Part shown: positions 56,996-64,000 of the stretch, in pieces | Numbering within the stretch: the first letter of the stretch is position 1 | How the letters are laid out: the number at the start of each line of letters is the position of its first letter | NCBI GenBank assembly: GCA_965230625.1 | Contig: CBDDLL010000001.1 | Span: forward strand, 124,001 to 188,000 | From: Saccharicrinis sp965230625 | GTDB lineage: Bacteria; Bacteroidota; Bacteroidia; Bacteroidales; Marinilabiliaceae | Length of the DNA: 64,000 nucleotides | Direction: 5' to 3' | Notes under the pieces: generated by a model | The model's input: the letters and a program-made list of their open reading frames with translations, nothing else | Told to the model about the DNA's origin: nothing | The model's database searches: none | Position numbers and translations under genes: made by a program

Positions 56996-59900
56996 CTATA
57001 TCCATTTATCTAACAATCCTGCTAAATCATGCAGTTTCACAGGTTTTCCAATATAGTCATTCATTCCAGCCTCAATACACACCTCTCTATCTCCTTTCAT
57101 TGCATTTGCAGTCATAGCAATAATAGGTATTTCAATTCCTTTATTTCTTAAGGCTACAGTAGCATCCAATCCATTTAATACCGGCATCTGAACATCCATT
57201 AGAACTAAGTCAAAACTATACTCTCCACTTGTAATCATCTCAACCGCTTCTTTTCCATTATTTGCTATTGCAGTTTTTAATCCAATTTTTTCTAGCATTT
57301 TCTCAGCTATCCTCTGGTTAATAAGATTATCCTCAACCAATAAGATAATTTTGTTTTTAATTCTTTCTTCAAAAGATAATTTCTTAACCCCTTTATTACC
57401 ACCTTCATTTTCTTCGGCAAAGAATAATGATTCTAGTGTTTTAAACAATTGAGTATGTTTAATTGGTTTTTGAATTACCTGGTCAATACCCTCAAAGTTG
57501 TAGCTTTCTCTCCACTTAACATCTGAAGTAAAAAGAATTATTTTAACCTTAGGAATAGCTATCTTAATTTTATTGACAAAGCCTTCATCCACCTTGCTAA
57601 AAACATGAGAATCAACTATTACAAGATCAAAACCTTTGCCTTTATTAATCATATCAAGGGCAGATTTTTCATCAAGTGTGCTTTCCGATTCAATTCCCCA
57701 ATTATTAAGTGTTTTCTTAAGTAAAAGTACATTAGTTTTATGGTTGTCAACCACTAAGGTTTTTACATCTTTAAACTTATCTCCTTGCAACTCATTTGGT
57801 GCTTGGTTTTTATCAATTTGAAAAGGTAAAATAAAATGAAATATCGATCCTGGATTATCTTTACTCCAAGCAAAATTTGGATTAGGACTTTCAACCCATA
57901 TCTTACCACCCATTAATTCTATCAACATTTTTGATATACTGGTTCCCAATCCAGTACCTCCAAATTTTCTGGTTGTTGAACCATCAGCCTGAGTAAACGA
58001 CTCAAATATCTTTTCAAGTTTATCTTTTGGTATTCCAATACCAGAATCTTCTACCATAAAATGTAATGATATCTGAGAACCTATTTGCTTGCTCACCTCA
58101 ACTTTAAGCACAACCTCTCCTTCGGTAGTAAATTTTACCGAATTGCCTAATAGGTTAACTAAAACCTGAATTACCCTACTTTCATCTCCAATTAATATAC
58201 TTGGAATGGTTTGTTCTACACTACTTATTAATTCTATACTTTTCTCATTGGCTTTAAAAGACATTTGATCCATTAAATAATCAATTGTTGAACGAACATT
58301 GAATGGATAAGGCTCAATTTTCATCTTTCCTGCCTCAATTTTTGAGAAATCGAGTATGTCGTTAATAATATTTAGTAGATTTTCGCACGAACGACTAATT
58401 ATAGAAACAACATTAAATTGCTCTTTAGTCATTTTTGTATTGCTTAATAATTCAGTTGCACCAATAATTCCATTCATCGGAGTTCGAATTTCATGACTCA
58501 TATTAGCCAGAAATTCTGATTTCGCTTTATTCGATTCCGCTTCTTTCTTTTGCAATTCCTTTTGAGCACTTATATCCATAAAAGCTTCTAAGTATACATT
58601 TTCATGGTTTAGTCTAATCGGAATAATATTTTTAAGTATTGAGCGGGAAATATTATTTTGCTTTACTTCAAGCCTTTCTTCAAGCATTGAAACAACAATT
58701 CGTGTTGTTGGATCTGATACGTGTTCTTCTTTTTGGGTAATAAAAACATCTCCATACTCTATGCCTTTCATGGATTCAATAACCTCATTTTGGTTACTGT
58801 AACCCATAATTTTAGCAGCAGTATCATTGGCCTGAATGATTTCTTTACTGCTATTTACTATAAGTATCCCTACTGGAAGATTCTCAATAATCGTTTTCAT
58901 TGATTCAATTGACTCTTCCAAGGAGTGAGTAAGTATTCTTTTTTCAGTAATATCTTCTTTAATTGCGATAAAGCTAGATATAGTATTTGTTTTATTTAAA
59001 ACAGGTGATATCAATACTTTTTCCCAATAAACCTCTCCGTTTTTCTTCCGGTTATTAATCTCACCCGTCCATATCTTACCTTCTTGAATTGTTTGCCAAA
59101 AAGCTTGAGAAGAATCTTCTTCATTGTTATGAAATAGATCAATATTGTTTTTTAAAACTTCCTCCTTTGTAAAACCAGTAATATCCTCAAAACCTTTATT
59201 TACATACTCCACATTTCCTTTGGTATCTGTAATCATAATAGAAATTGGGCTTTGCTCAACAGCTTGCAACAACTTGCCATTGTTTTCTTCGGCCTGTTTT
59301 CGGTTAATAATTACATTTTTGATTTGTATAATCAGATAATAAGTAATTATTCCGGCAAAAAGAGTAAAAATAAAAAGGCTTAAATACTTGAAATTATTAT
59401 ACTTCTTAATAATATTAATACTGGCATTATTAAGGGTAAGTACATTTTTATTTATATCATATGAAATTTTATTCTCTATTTCGTTTATCCTTGAAAATAG
59501 TGTTTCTGATTTCATTAAATAAAAAGCTACATTTTGTTTGAAACTATCTTCGTCTGTTTCGGGATTTTTAAAGTTCGAATTAATTAGAGCAACAATTTTT
59601 CGGGCGAGTAAATCAAGATCATTAATTTTGGGCGATAGTTCTCTTATCTCCGGAATTGAACCAGTAAACTCATCTACTTCATGTACAATTACTTCAGTAA
59701 TTAACTCTTGACCTTGAAGATTTACAGGTTTTACCTCATTTAAAGTTCCTCCATTATCTAATATATCTACAATATTTTGGCATTCTGCAACAATGTTTGA
59801 AATGCTATTTTCAGTATTTGTTAACTGTTGAGGATGGTCAATACCAGTAAAATCCTTAAACAACAAATTGAGTTTTAGAATGTTCTTTTGAAGAACTTCT

Positions 59901-60094
59901 TCAATTTTTTGCTTCTGTTCCTGATTATGGATTATCTCCTGATATCTAATGATATACGTACGATCAAAATAATTCTCTATTACTAAAATAGCAGCAATAG
60001 TCAATAAAAATATTGCTAACAATAAATAGAGCTTTACTATTATCGGTTCACCGATATAAAAAATTCTCCTTTGCGACTTAGAATTATTTACCAC
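56996..60094 (-). CDS. Hybrid sensor histidine kinase with two PAS and two receiver domains
   Basis: 1032 residues, GTG start. TM segments at about 21-41 and 233-254 bracket a periplasmic helical sensor. PAS 1 (about 273-390) contains AVEQSPISIMITDTKGNVEY and ITGFTKEEVL; PAS 2 (about 395-510) contains IIENLPVGILIVNSSKEII. HisKA has FLANMSHEIRTPMNG (phospho-His near 534). The HATPase has NLLGNSVKFT, DSGIGIP and GGTGLGTSISKML. Receiver 1 is diverged (VVDNHKTN, DLVIVDSH); receiver 2 is canonical (VEDN, LMDVQMPV with Asp near 967, MTANA, GKPV). No output domain, so it probably signals to a separate regulator. The orphan binding protein gene is 40 bases upstream. Confidence 0.93.
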   Translation of the reverse strand: MVNNSKSQRRIFYIGEPIIVKLYLLLAIFLLTIAAILVIENYFDRTYIIRYQEIIHNQEQKQKIEEVLQKNILKLNLLFKDFTGIDHPQQLTNTENSISNIVAECQNIVDILDNGGTLNEVKPVNLQGQELITEVIVHEVDEFTGSIPEIRELSPKINDLDLLARKIVALINSNFKNPETDEDSFKQNVAFYLMKSETLFSRINEIENKISYDINKNVLTLNNASINIIKKYNNFKYLSLFIFTLFAGIITYYLIIQIKNVIINRKQAEENNGKLLQAVEQSPISIMITDTKGNVEYVNKGFEDITGFTKEEVLKNNIDLFHNNEEDSSQAFWQTIQEGKIWTGEINNRKKNGEVYWEKVLISPVLNKTNTISSFIAIKEDITEKRILTHSLEESIESMKTIIENLPVGILIVNSSKEIIQANDTAAKIMGYSNQNEVIESMKGIEYGDVFITQKEEHVSDPTTRIVVSMLEERLEVKQNNISRSILKNIIPIRLNHENVYLEAFMDISAQKELQKKEAESNKAKSEFLANMSHEIRTPMNGIIGATELLSNTKMTKEQFNVVSIISRSCENLLNIINDILDFSKIEAGKMKIEPYPFNVRSTIDYLMDQMSFKANEKSIELISSVEQTIPSILIGDESRVIQVLVNLLGNSVKFTTEGEVVLKVEVSKQIGSQISLHFMVEDSGIGIPKDKLEKIFESFTQADGSTTRKFGGTGLGTSISKMLIELMGGKIWVESPNPNFAWSKDNPGSIFHFILPFQIDKNQAPNELQGDKFKDVKTLVVDNHKTNVLLLKKTLNNWGIESESTLDEKSALDMINKGKGFDLVIVDSHVFSKVDEGFVNKIKIAIPKVKIILFTSDVKWRESYNFEGIDQVIQKPIKHTQLFKTLESLFFAEENEGGNKGVKKLSFEERIKNKIILLVEDNLINQRIAEKMLEKIGLKTAIANNGKEAVEMITSGEYSFDLVLMDVQMPVLNGLDATVALRNKGIEIPIIAMTANAMKGDREVCIEAGMNDYIGKPVKLHDLAGLLDKWI

Positions 60095-60134
60095 AGAAAA
60101 AAAGTTTTCTATACATTAATTTCAGGGTATAAAT

Positions 60135-60938
60135 TTAAAAAATTAATGTTTTTCTCCTATTAAAACCGTACTTTCTAAATATAGAGATTCCTTCTTCTCC
60201 AGTGGCATAATCAAGAAATTCTCGTGCTAAGTCAGGATGTTTACTAGTTGATAACACTCCTGCATAAATCTCGGATGGTACTTGTTGGTAATCTGGAATA
60301 GGAAATATTTCAACATGCTCAATATTTCCATTATTATATACATCACTCCTCCAATTAATTACAAGCTGCGCCTCCTCATTTTTAAGACTTTTTACTAACC
60401 CTCTGCTATCTGTTGATAACGCCACCACATTTAAAATTACATCACTGTAAATACTCTTCTCCACCAATATTTTTTTAGTATCATATCCTAATGAACTAGT
60501 TTCGGGATTAGCAATAATAACCGCATGCTTCTTATCTGTAAGGTTCTTTAGGTCTCCATCATAGCCCGTTGGATTACCTTTAACTGCCATAACCACCAAC
60601 GAATTATACCCTATAAATACTGAATCAATAATATATGAATTCTGATGTTTTTTTAAACTTTTAAATCCGGCATTAGATGCAGGCAAAAATATATCTCCCT
60701 TATTTGTGTACTGAATTAAACTACTTAAATTTTGCGAACAGTCGTTATGTAATTTTACCACACATTTATTTCCTGACTCAAACCTTTCTTTTATTTCCAT
60801 CAAAGGTGGAACCATTGCATTTTCACAATAAATGGTTATTTCATTGATGCTATCATCTTCTGACACATCACCTCCTTTGTTTCTTACCTCATTGCATGCT
60901 GCAAGAAACAGTGCAATTATTATTAGTTTATACTTCAC
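60135..60938 (-). CDS. ModA-like substrate-binding lipoprotein, orphan
   Basis: 267 residues, GTG start. Lipobox LAAC (Cys at residue 15) gives a lipid-anchored periplasmic protein. Type II periplasmic-binding fold as in ModA: ITIYCENAMVPPLMEIKERF, LPASNAGFKSLKK, VVMAVKGNPTG, IANPETSSLGYDTKKIL and AGVLSTSKHPDLAREFLDYA. Unlike ModA operons no permease or ATPase gene is near. Instead a hybrid kinase gene follows by 40 bases, so the protein may act as the kinase's ligand sensor (LuxP-like arrangement). Ligand unknown; molybdate, tungstate or another oxyanion is possible. Confidence 0.82.
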   Translation of the reverse strand: MKYKLIIIALFLAACNEVRNKGGDVSEDDSINEITIYCENAMVPPLMEIKERFESGNKCVVKLHNDCSQNLSSLIQYTNKGDIFLPASNAGFKSLKKHQNSYIIDSVFIGYNSLVVMAVKGNPTGYDGDLKNLTDKKHAVIIANPETSSLGYDTKKILVEKSIYSDVILNVVALSTDSRGLVKSLKNEEAQLVINWRSDVYNNGNIEHVEIFPIPDYQQVPSEIYAGVLSTSKHPDLAREFLDYATGEEGISIFRKYGFNRRKTLIF

Positions 60939-61055
60939 AAAAAAAATATTTGCAGATGGTTGTAAGAGAAATAAATTGACTTTACCAAGTTACGGAGAAA
61001 GTACCATTGACATAGACTTTTTCGTCTAATTATAAATTGCGTTTATCAAATATAA

Positions 61056-62132
61056 CTAACGTTTTATGAAGTGTTTACGTACCCATCGCGGCACAAGTAC
61101 ACCTCCTACAAATAAATAAGGGTAATAACTTATCGATCGCCATAAAAATGCTAATGTAACTCCAGTCCCTATAGGAATAACACCTGAAAGAAATTCTTTG
61201 AAAACATATTCAGCAAAACCACTTCCACCAGGAGTTGGACTAACCAACATCATTATCCACATTACTAACTGTTTACCAAAAACTAAAGTATGATCCTCGA
61301 AATTAAGATAGCTAAATCCAAAAAAAGAAATTATAATTGTATTTACAACCCAATATCTGCTAATCCAGCTTAAACTTGTAGCTAAAAACGCTTTAACCCA
61401 TTTTTGTATTGGCCACCTTTTAAACTCTTTAGAGGTATTAATTAAGTCTGATCCAGACTCATTTGCATCTGGTCGCCATTTTCTAATAATTGGAAACTTA
61501 AAAATCCAAAGCAATAAAAACTTTAATCCTCTTGGATTTACAAACAAACCATAACTAATAATTATTGTGTATACCACTTTGAGCGCATAACCGGTAAGTG
61601 CAAATAGCATAAACTGATTTTTATACCATGGTAAAGAAGCCATATTTTCAACACCAAATCCAAAAATGTCTGTTCTTCCAATAAACAGAAGAACTACTGG
61701 AAAAGCTATAATAAAAAAAAGCTCATCCAAAAAAGATGTGACCATTACCATAGCCGTACTCCGTCCAATTTTAATTCCTTCTTTATTGATAAAAAAAACA
61801 GCCACACTTGTACCTCCAATGGCCGACGGTGTAATTGCCGAAGTAAACTCCCATAACATTATTGTTGTAAATGTTTTTCTCCAACTAAGCTCGTTATTCG
61901 AAAGAAGCCTTAATCTATATATATAGCCAAAGTCACGGATTACCATAAATAAAAAAGAGATTCCTATCCATAATAGAGTACTCAAACTAAACTGCATGGC
62001 ATCAAAACTTCCTGGTGTATATTCACGATATAACATAAAACCAGAAAATCCAATACCAATCATAATAGGTAATATAATCCTACTTGGTCGTATACTTTTT
62101 ACTATTTTGCCTGAATTATCTTGTGACTGCAT
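61056..62132 (-). CDS. Flippase-like integral membrane protein (UPF0104/AglD family)
   Basis: 358 residues from ATG 62132; an upstream ATG at 62168 is an alternative. About eight membrane segments (ILPIMIGIGFSGFMLY, LSTLLWIGISFLFMVI, ELFFIIAFPVVLLFIG, MLFALTGYALKVVYTII, VNTIIISFFGFSYL, MWIMMLVSP and others). Family motifs include TSAITPSAIGGTSVAVFFIN (the SAIGG/GG motif), SPTPGGSGFAEYVF and SISYYPYLFVGG. Relatives transfer or flip lipid-linked groups (AglD, YbhN, MprF N-terminal). The exact substrate is unknown. It is monocistronic and divergent from the PhoX-like gene. Confidence 0.88.
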   Translation of the reverse strand: MQSQDNSGKIVKSIRPSRIILPIMIGIGFSGFMLYREYTPGSFDAMQFSLSTLLWIGISFLFMVIRDFGYIYRLRLLSNNELSWRKTFTTIMLWEFTSAITPSAIGGTSVAVFFINKEGIKIGRSTAMVMVTSFLDELFFIIAFPVVLLFIGRTDIFGFGVENMASLPWYKNQFMLFALTGYALKVVYTIIISYGLFVNPRGLKFLLLWIFKFPIIRKWRPDANESGSDLINTSKEFKRWPIQKWVKAFLATSLSWISRYWVVNTIIISFFGFSYLNFEDHTLVFGKQLVMWIMMLVSPTPGGSGFAEYVFKEFLSGVIPIGTGVTLAFLWRSISYYPYLFVGGVLVPRWVRKHFIKR

Positions 62133-62673
62133 TTTTTGAACTCTGAACTTAAAAGTAAATGTAAACAAATTATATTTACTTAAGTTTAAAATCAGGGTAT
62201 AATCCCATCAATGGAAAGATAATTTGTCACTAACTTAAGTATTTAAAATAAAAAAAGGATAGATGCATTCATCTATCCTTTACCCTTAAAATCAGCTTTG
62301 TTAACCAAATCTAAATCTATGAAAAAAAATCTACAATGCAAATGTAGCTGATTGTTTAGTGAACGCGTATAAAAAAAAGTTAAAGCGTGTTAATACTTAA
62401 GCTAAAATGAATATTATACTTAAGTAAAAATGTCAACAATTAAAGTTGTCTAATCGACCAGTTCATGATTACATAACAATCCCAAGACTGAATAAAAGAC
62501 CTTATGCAACTATTATCCTGCTCTTTACATTTAAATAAGTTCAAAAACACAAATTCTCTTTTAGGATTTACGGGTCTTTTTTTCTTATTTAATGATAATT
62601 CCCTAATACCTAACTAATCTTTTCTTTATATAAACTTTTGACATTTGCACTAAACATATAATACAACTCAATC
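62133..62673. other. Divergent non-coding interval with four ACTTAAG sites and a candidate small RNA
   Basis: About 540 bases between the flippase and PhoX-like genes. It holds palindromes ACTTAAGT at 62178-62185, 62233-62240 and 62418-62425 and ACTTAAGC at 62395-62402, plus a candidate sRNA (62247-62333, minus). No protein gene is credible here. Confidence 0.6.
62247..62333 (-). ncRNA. Candidate small RNA with own promoter element and strong terminator
   Basis: On the minus strand TACATTTG (62339-62346) is a perfect -7 element, predicting a start near 62333. It ends in a 12-base perfect hairpin AAAGGATAGATG / CATCTATCCTTT (62254-62281) followed by TTTTTTT, an excellent intrinsic terminator. 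The transcript would be about 87 bases with no reading frame. It lies upstream of two divergent genes, so the terminator serves neither. No TTG is found at the -33 position, so the promoter is not complete, and the RNA family is not recognised. Confidence 0.45.
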
Positions 62674-64000
62674 ATGAATTTAAAAACAATGACTTTAATA
62701 GCAGTAATAAGCATATTTCTTATTTCTTGCGACAAAGATGATCACGACGAAAAAAGCAAAGTAGAGCTTGCAACCCATTCAAGCACTCCAAATTTTTTAA
62801 AACTAAATGATGCTTTTAGCGATTTGGAGGTATATCCAATGCTTTCTTCTGAAGATCAACTTTCTGGTTCTCCTGATTTTATTTATGGCTCAATGGCTGA
62901 TGGTGCTGGATTACTTAAAAATCCTGACAGAACATATTCCTTGATAAACAACATTGAAGCTGATTATGCTATTGCCAGAATAAAATTTGATGAAACATTT
63001 GCTCCTATTGAAGGTGAGCATATTCTTAATGCAACTGCTACAGCAGCAACAGCTCAATGTAGCGGTTCTTTAATTACTCCAAGTGAGCATGGTTTTGGAC
63101 CTCTATACATGTCTGGTGGAGAATGGGGAGGAAGCTCAAAAGGAGTATTCCTAACCGATCCATACAGAAGTATTGATAATGCTAGTATGCCAAAAATGCT
63201 TACAAAAATGGGACAATGGTCTACAGAGAATGCTGTAGCAATTGGTAAAAATGCTTATCCTGGAAAAACAGTAGTTTTTATTGGCGATGATCATTCTGAT
63301 AACTCTGTTCCATCAGGACAATTAGGAATGTATGTTGGTAACCACGCTGATCTTGAAGGAGGTAAACTTTATGGATTAAAAGTAACAAGTCCAGGTGTTG
63401 AATACGAAATTGACATGGAAGAAGGTAAAGAATATGACATTGAATTTGTAGAACTTACCGAAACTAACATTGATTTACTTGATGCTGAAGCTAAGAGTAA
63501 AAAAGTAATGGGTTTTTCAAGGCTTGAAGATATTGATTGGCGAAGAGGTTCTGCAAAAAGCAATCGCGAAATTTATTTTTGCGTTACTGGAAGAAAAAAA
63601 GATGATTTAGTTGGAAAAGGTACTTTGTATGGAAGAGTATATAAAGTAGTACTTAATGACAATGATCCGACTAAAGCTGGGAAAATCACATGCGTTCTTG
63701 ATGGTGACAAAACAGATGGTAAGGCAAAAGAATTTCATAGCCCTGATAATATTTGTGTAACTGAAAACTACGCTTACATACAAGAAGATCCTAATGGTTA
63801 TTTTGACAATGATAACAAAAAGCACTTCGCTCGTTTATACCAATATAACCTTAAGACTGGTATGTTAAAAGTAGTATTAGAATGTGACCAGGAAAAAGCT
63901 GCTAACTTGGGGTATGGATCGACAAACAAAACTTGGGAAATCACTGGTATGATTGACGTATCTGATGTTTTAAAAGTTAAGAATACTTTTATGCTAATGA
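62674..64000 (+). CDS. PhoX/DUF839-like lipoprotein, 3'-truncated by the window end
   Basis: 442 residues to the window edge, frame still open. Signal and lipobox: LIAVISIFLISC then DKDDHDEKS, an acidic stretch after the Cys like the surface-export signal of Bacteroidetes lipoproteins. The beta-propeller-type sequence shows TAQCSGSLITPSEHGFGPLY, FIGDDHSDNSVPSGQLGMYV, RLEDIDWRRGSAKSNREIYF and DGDKTDGKAKEFHSPDNICV, which fit DUF839/PhoX-like phosphatases. These use Ca and Fe sites to hydrolyse phosphate esters. Catalytic residues cannot be checked fully because the C-terminus is missing. Confidence 0.8.
   Translation, partial: MNLKTMTLIAVISIFLISCDKDDHDEKSKVELATHSSTPNFLKLNDAFSDLEVYPMLSSEDQLSGSPDFIYGSMADGAGLLKNPDRTYSLINNIEADYAIARIKFDETFAPIEGEHILNATATAATAQCSGSLITPSEHGFGPLYMSGGEWGGSSKGVFLTDPYRSIDNASMPKMLTKMGQWSTENAVAIGKNAYPGKTVVFIGDDHSDNSVPSGQLGMYVGNHADLEGGKLYGLKVTSPGVEYEIDMEEGKEYDIEFVELTETNIDLLDAEAKSKKVMGFSRLEDIDWRRGSAKSNREIYFCVTGRKKDDLVGKGTLYGRVYKVVLNDNDPTKAGKITCVLDGDKTDGKAKEFHSPDNICVTENYAYIQEDPNGYFDNDNKKHFARLYQYNLKTGMLKVVLECDQEKAANLGYGSTNKTWEITGMIDVSDVLKVKNTFMLM

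Noticed and set aside
62315..62350. Tiny plus-strand ORF starting atgaaaaaaaatc
   Set aside because: Ends after about ten codons; the opposite strand reads as the start of a candidate small RNA.

Overview
The window is AT-rich Bacteroidota (Bacteroidetes) DNA. The signs are matches to the phylum's TAnnTTTG promoter element, a type IX secretion sorting domain (52227-54404), a DUF4271-hemD pair, lipoproteins with Bacteroidetes-style export signals, and paired giant YD-repeat/RHS genes. I cannot place it to genus. No rRNA, tRNA or CRISPR array was seen. All calls come from reading the sequence; no database search was run.

Layout. 1-7353 is housekeeping: the 3' part of typA/bipA, a convergent odd two-domain ABC ATPase, then a co-directional run (two unknown proteins, a TlpA-like thioredoxin, dusB) and an ogt-type DNA repair methyltransferase. 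7536-7784 encodes a tiny protein that is half lysine. 8336-31345, all on the minus strand, is a type II secretion/type IV pilus-like cluster. Read 5' to 3' it runs: major pseudopilin, peptidase-only prepilin peptidase, GspE ATPase, secretin, GspL/PilMN-like, GspM/PilO-like, Fn3 lipoprotein, an RHS protein (B1), a two-TM candidate immunity protein, an OmpH/Skp-like protein, a lipoprotein, a second giant YD-type protein (A1), GspC/PilP-like, a MORN protein, a GspK-like minor pilin with a beta-helical body, two more pseudopilins, and GspF.

31346-44920 is a second RHS locus: a short coiled-coil 'TMF/endosialidase chaperone-like' protein, giant A2, RHS protein B2 with a lipase-like GHSQG tip, then three small membrane proteins. 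The small genes are separated by structured repeat units and a probable group II intron remnant.

45245-51997 is housekeeping again on the minus strand (LolC/E-like permease, methyltransferase, rbfA, yidD, rnpA, hemD, DUF4271, LOG, YkgB and YccF families). 52227-64000 has a T9SS cargo beta-propeller, a TraB/GumN protein, ilvE, a hybrid histidine kinase downstream of an orphan substrate-binding lipoprotein, a flippase-like membrane protein, a candidate small RNA, and the 5' part of a PhoX/DUF839 lipoprotein gene running off the end.

How it may fit together. The most striking feature is that the T2SS-like genes and the RHS pair A1/B1 share one strand with very short spacings, and A1 lies directly upstream of gspC-K-I-J-F. 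This suggests a dedicated secretion machine, chaperone and cargo set. The second locus looks like a related RHS effector with a different C-terminal tip (a hydrolase) and its own candidate immunity genes. Export of RHS proteins by this machine is inference, not shown by the sequence.
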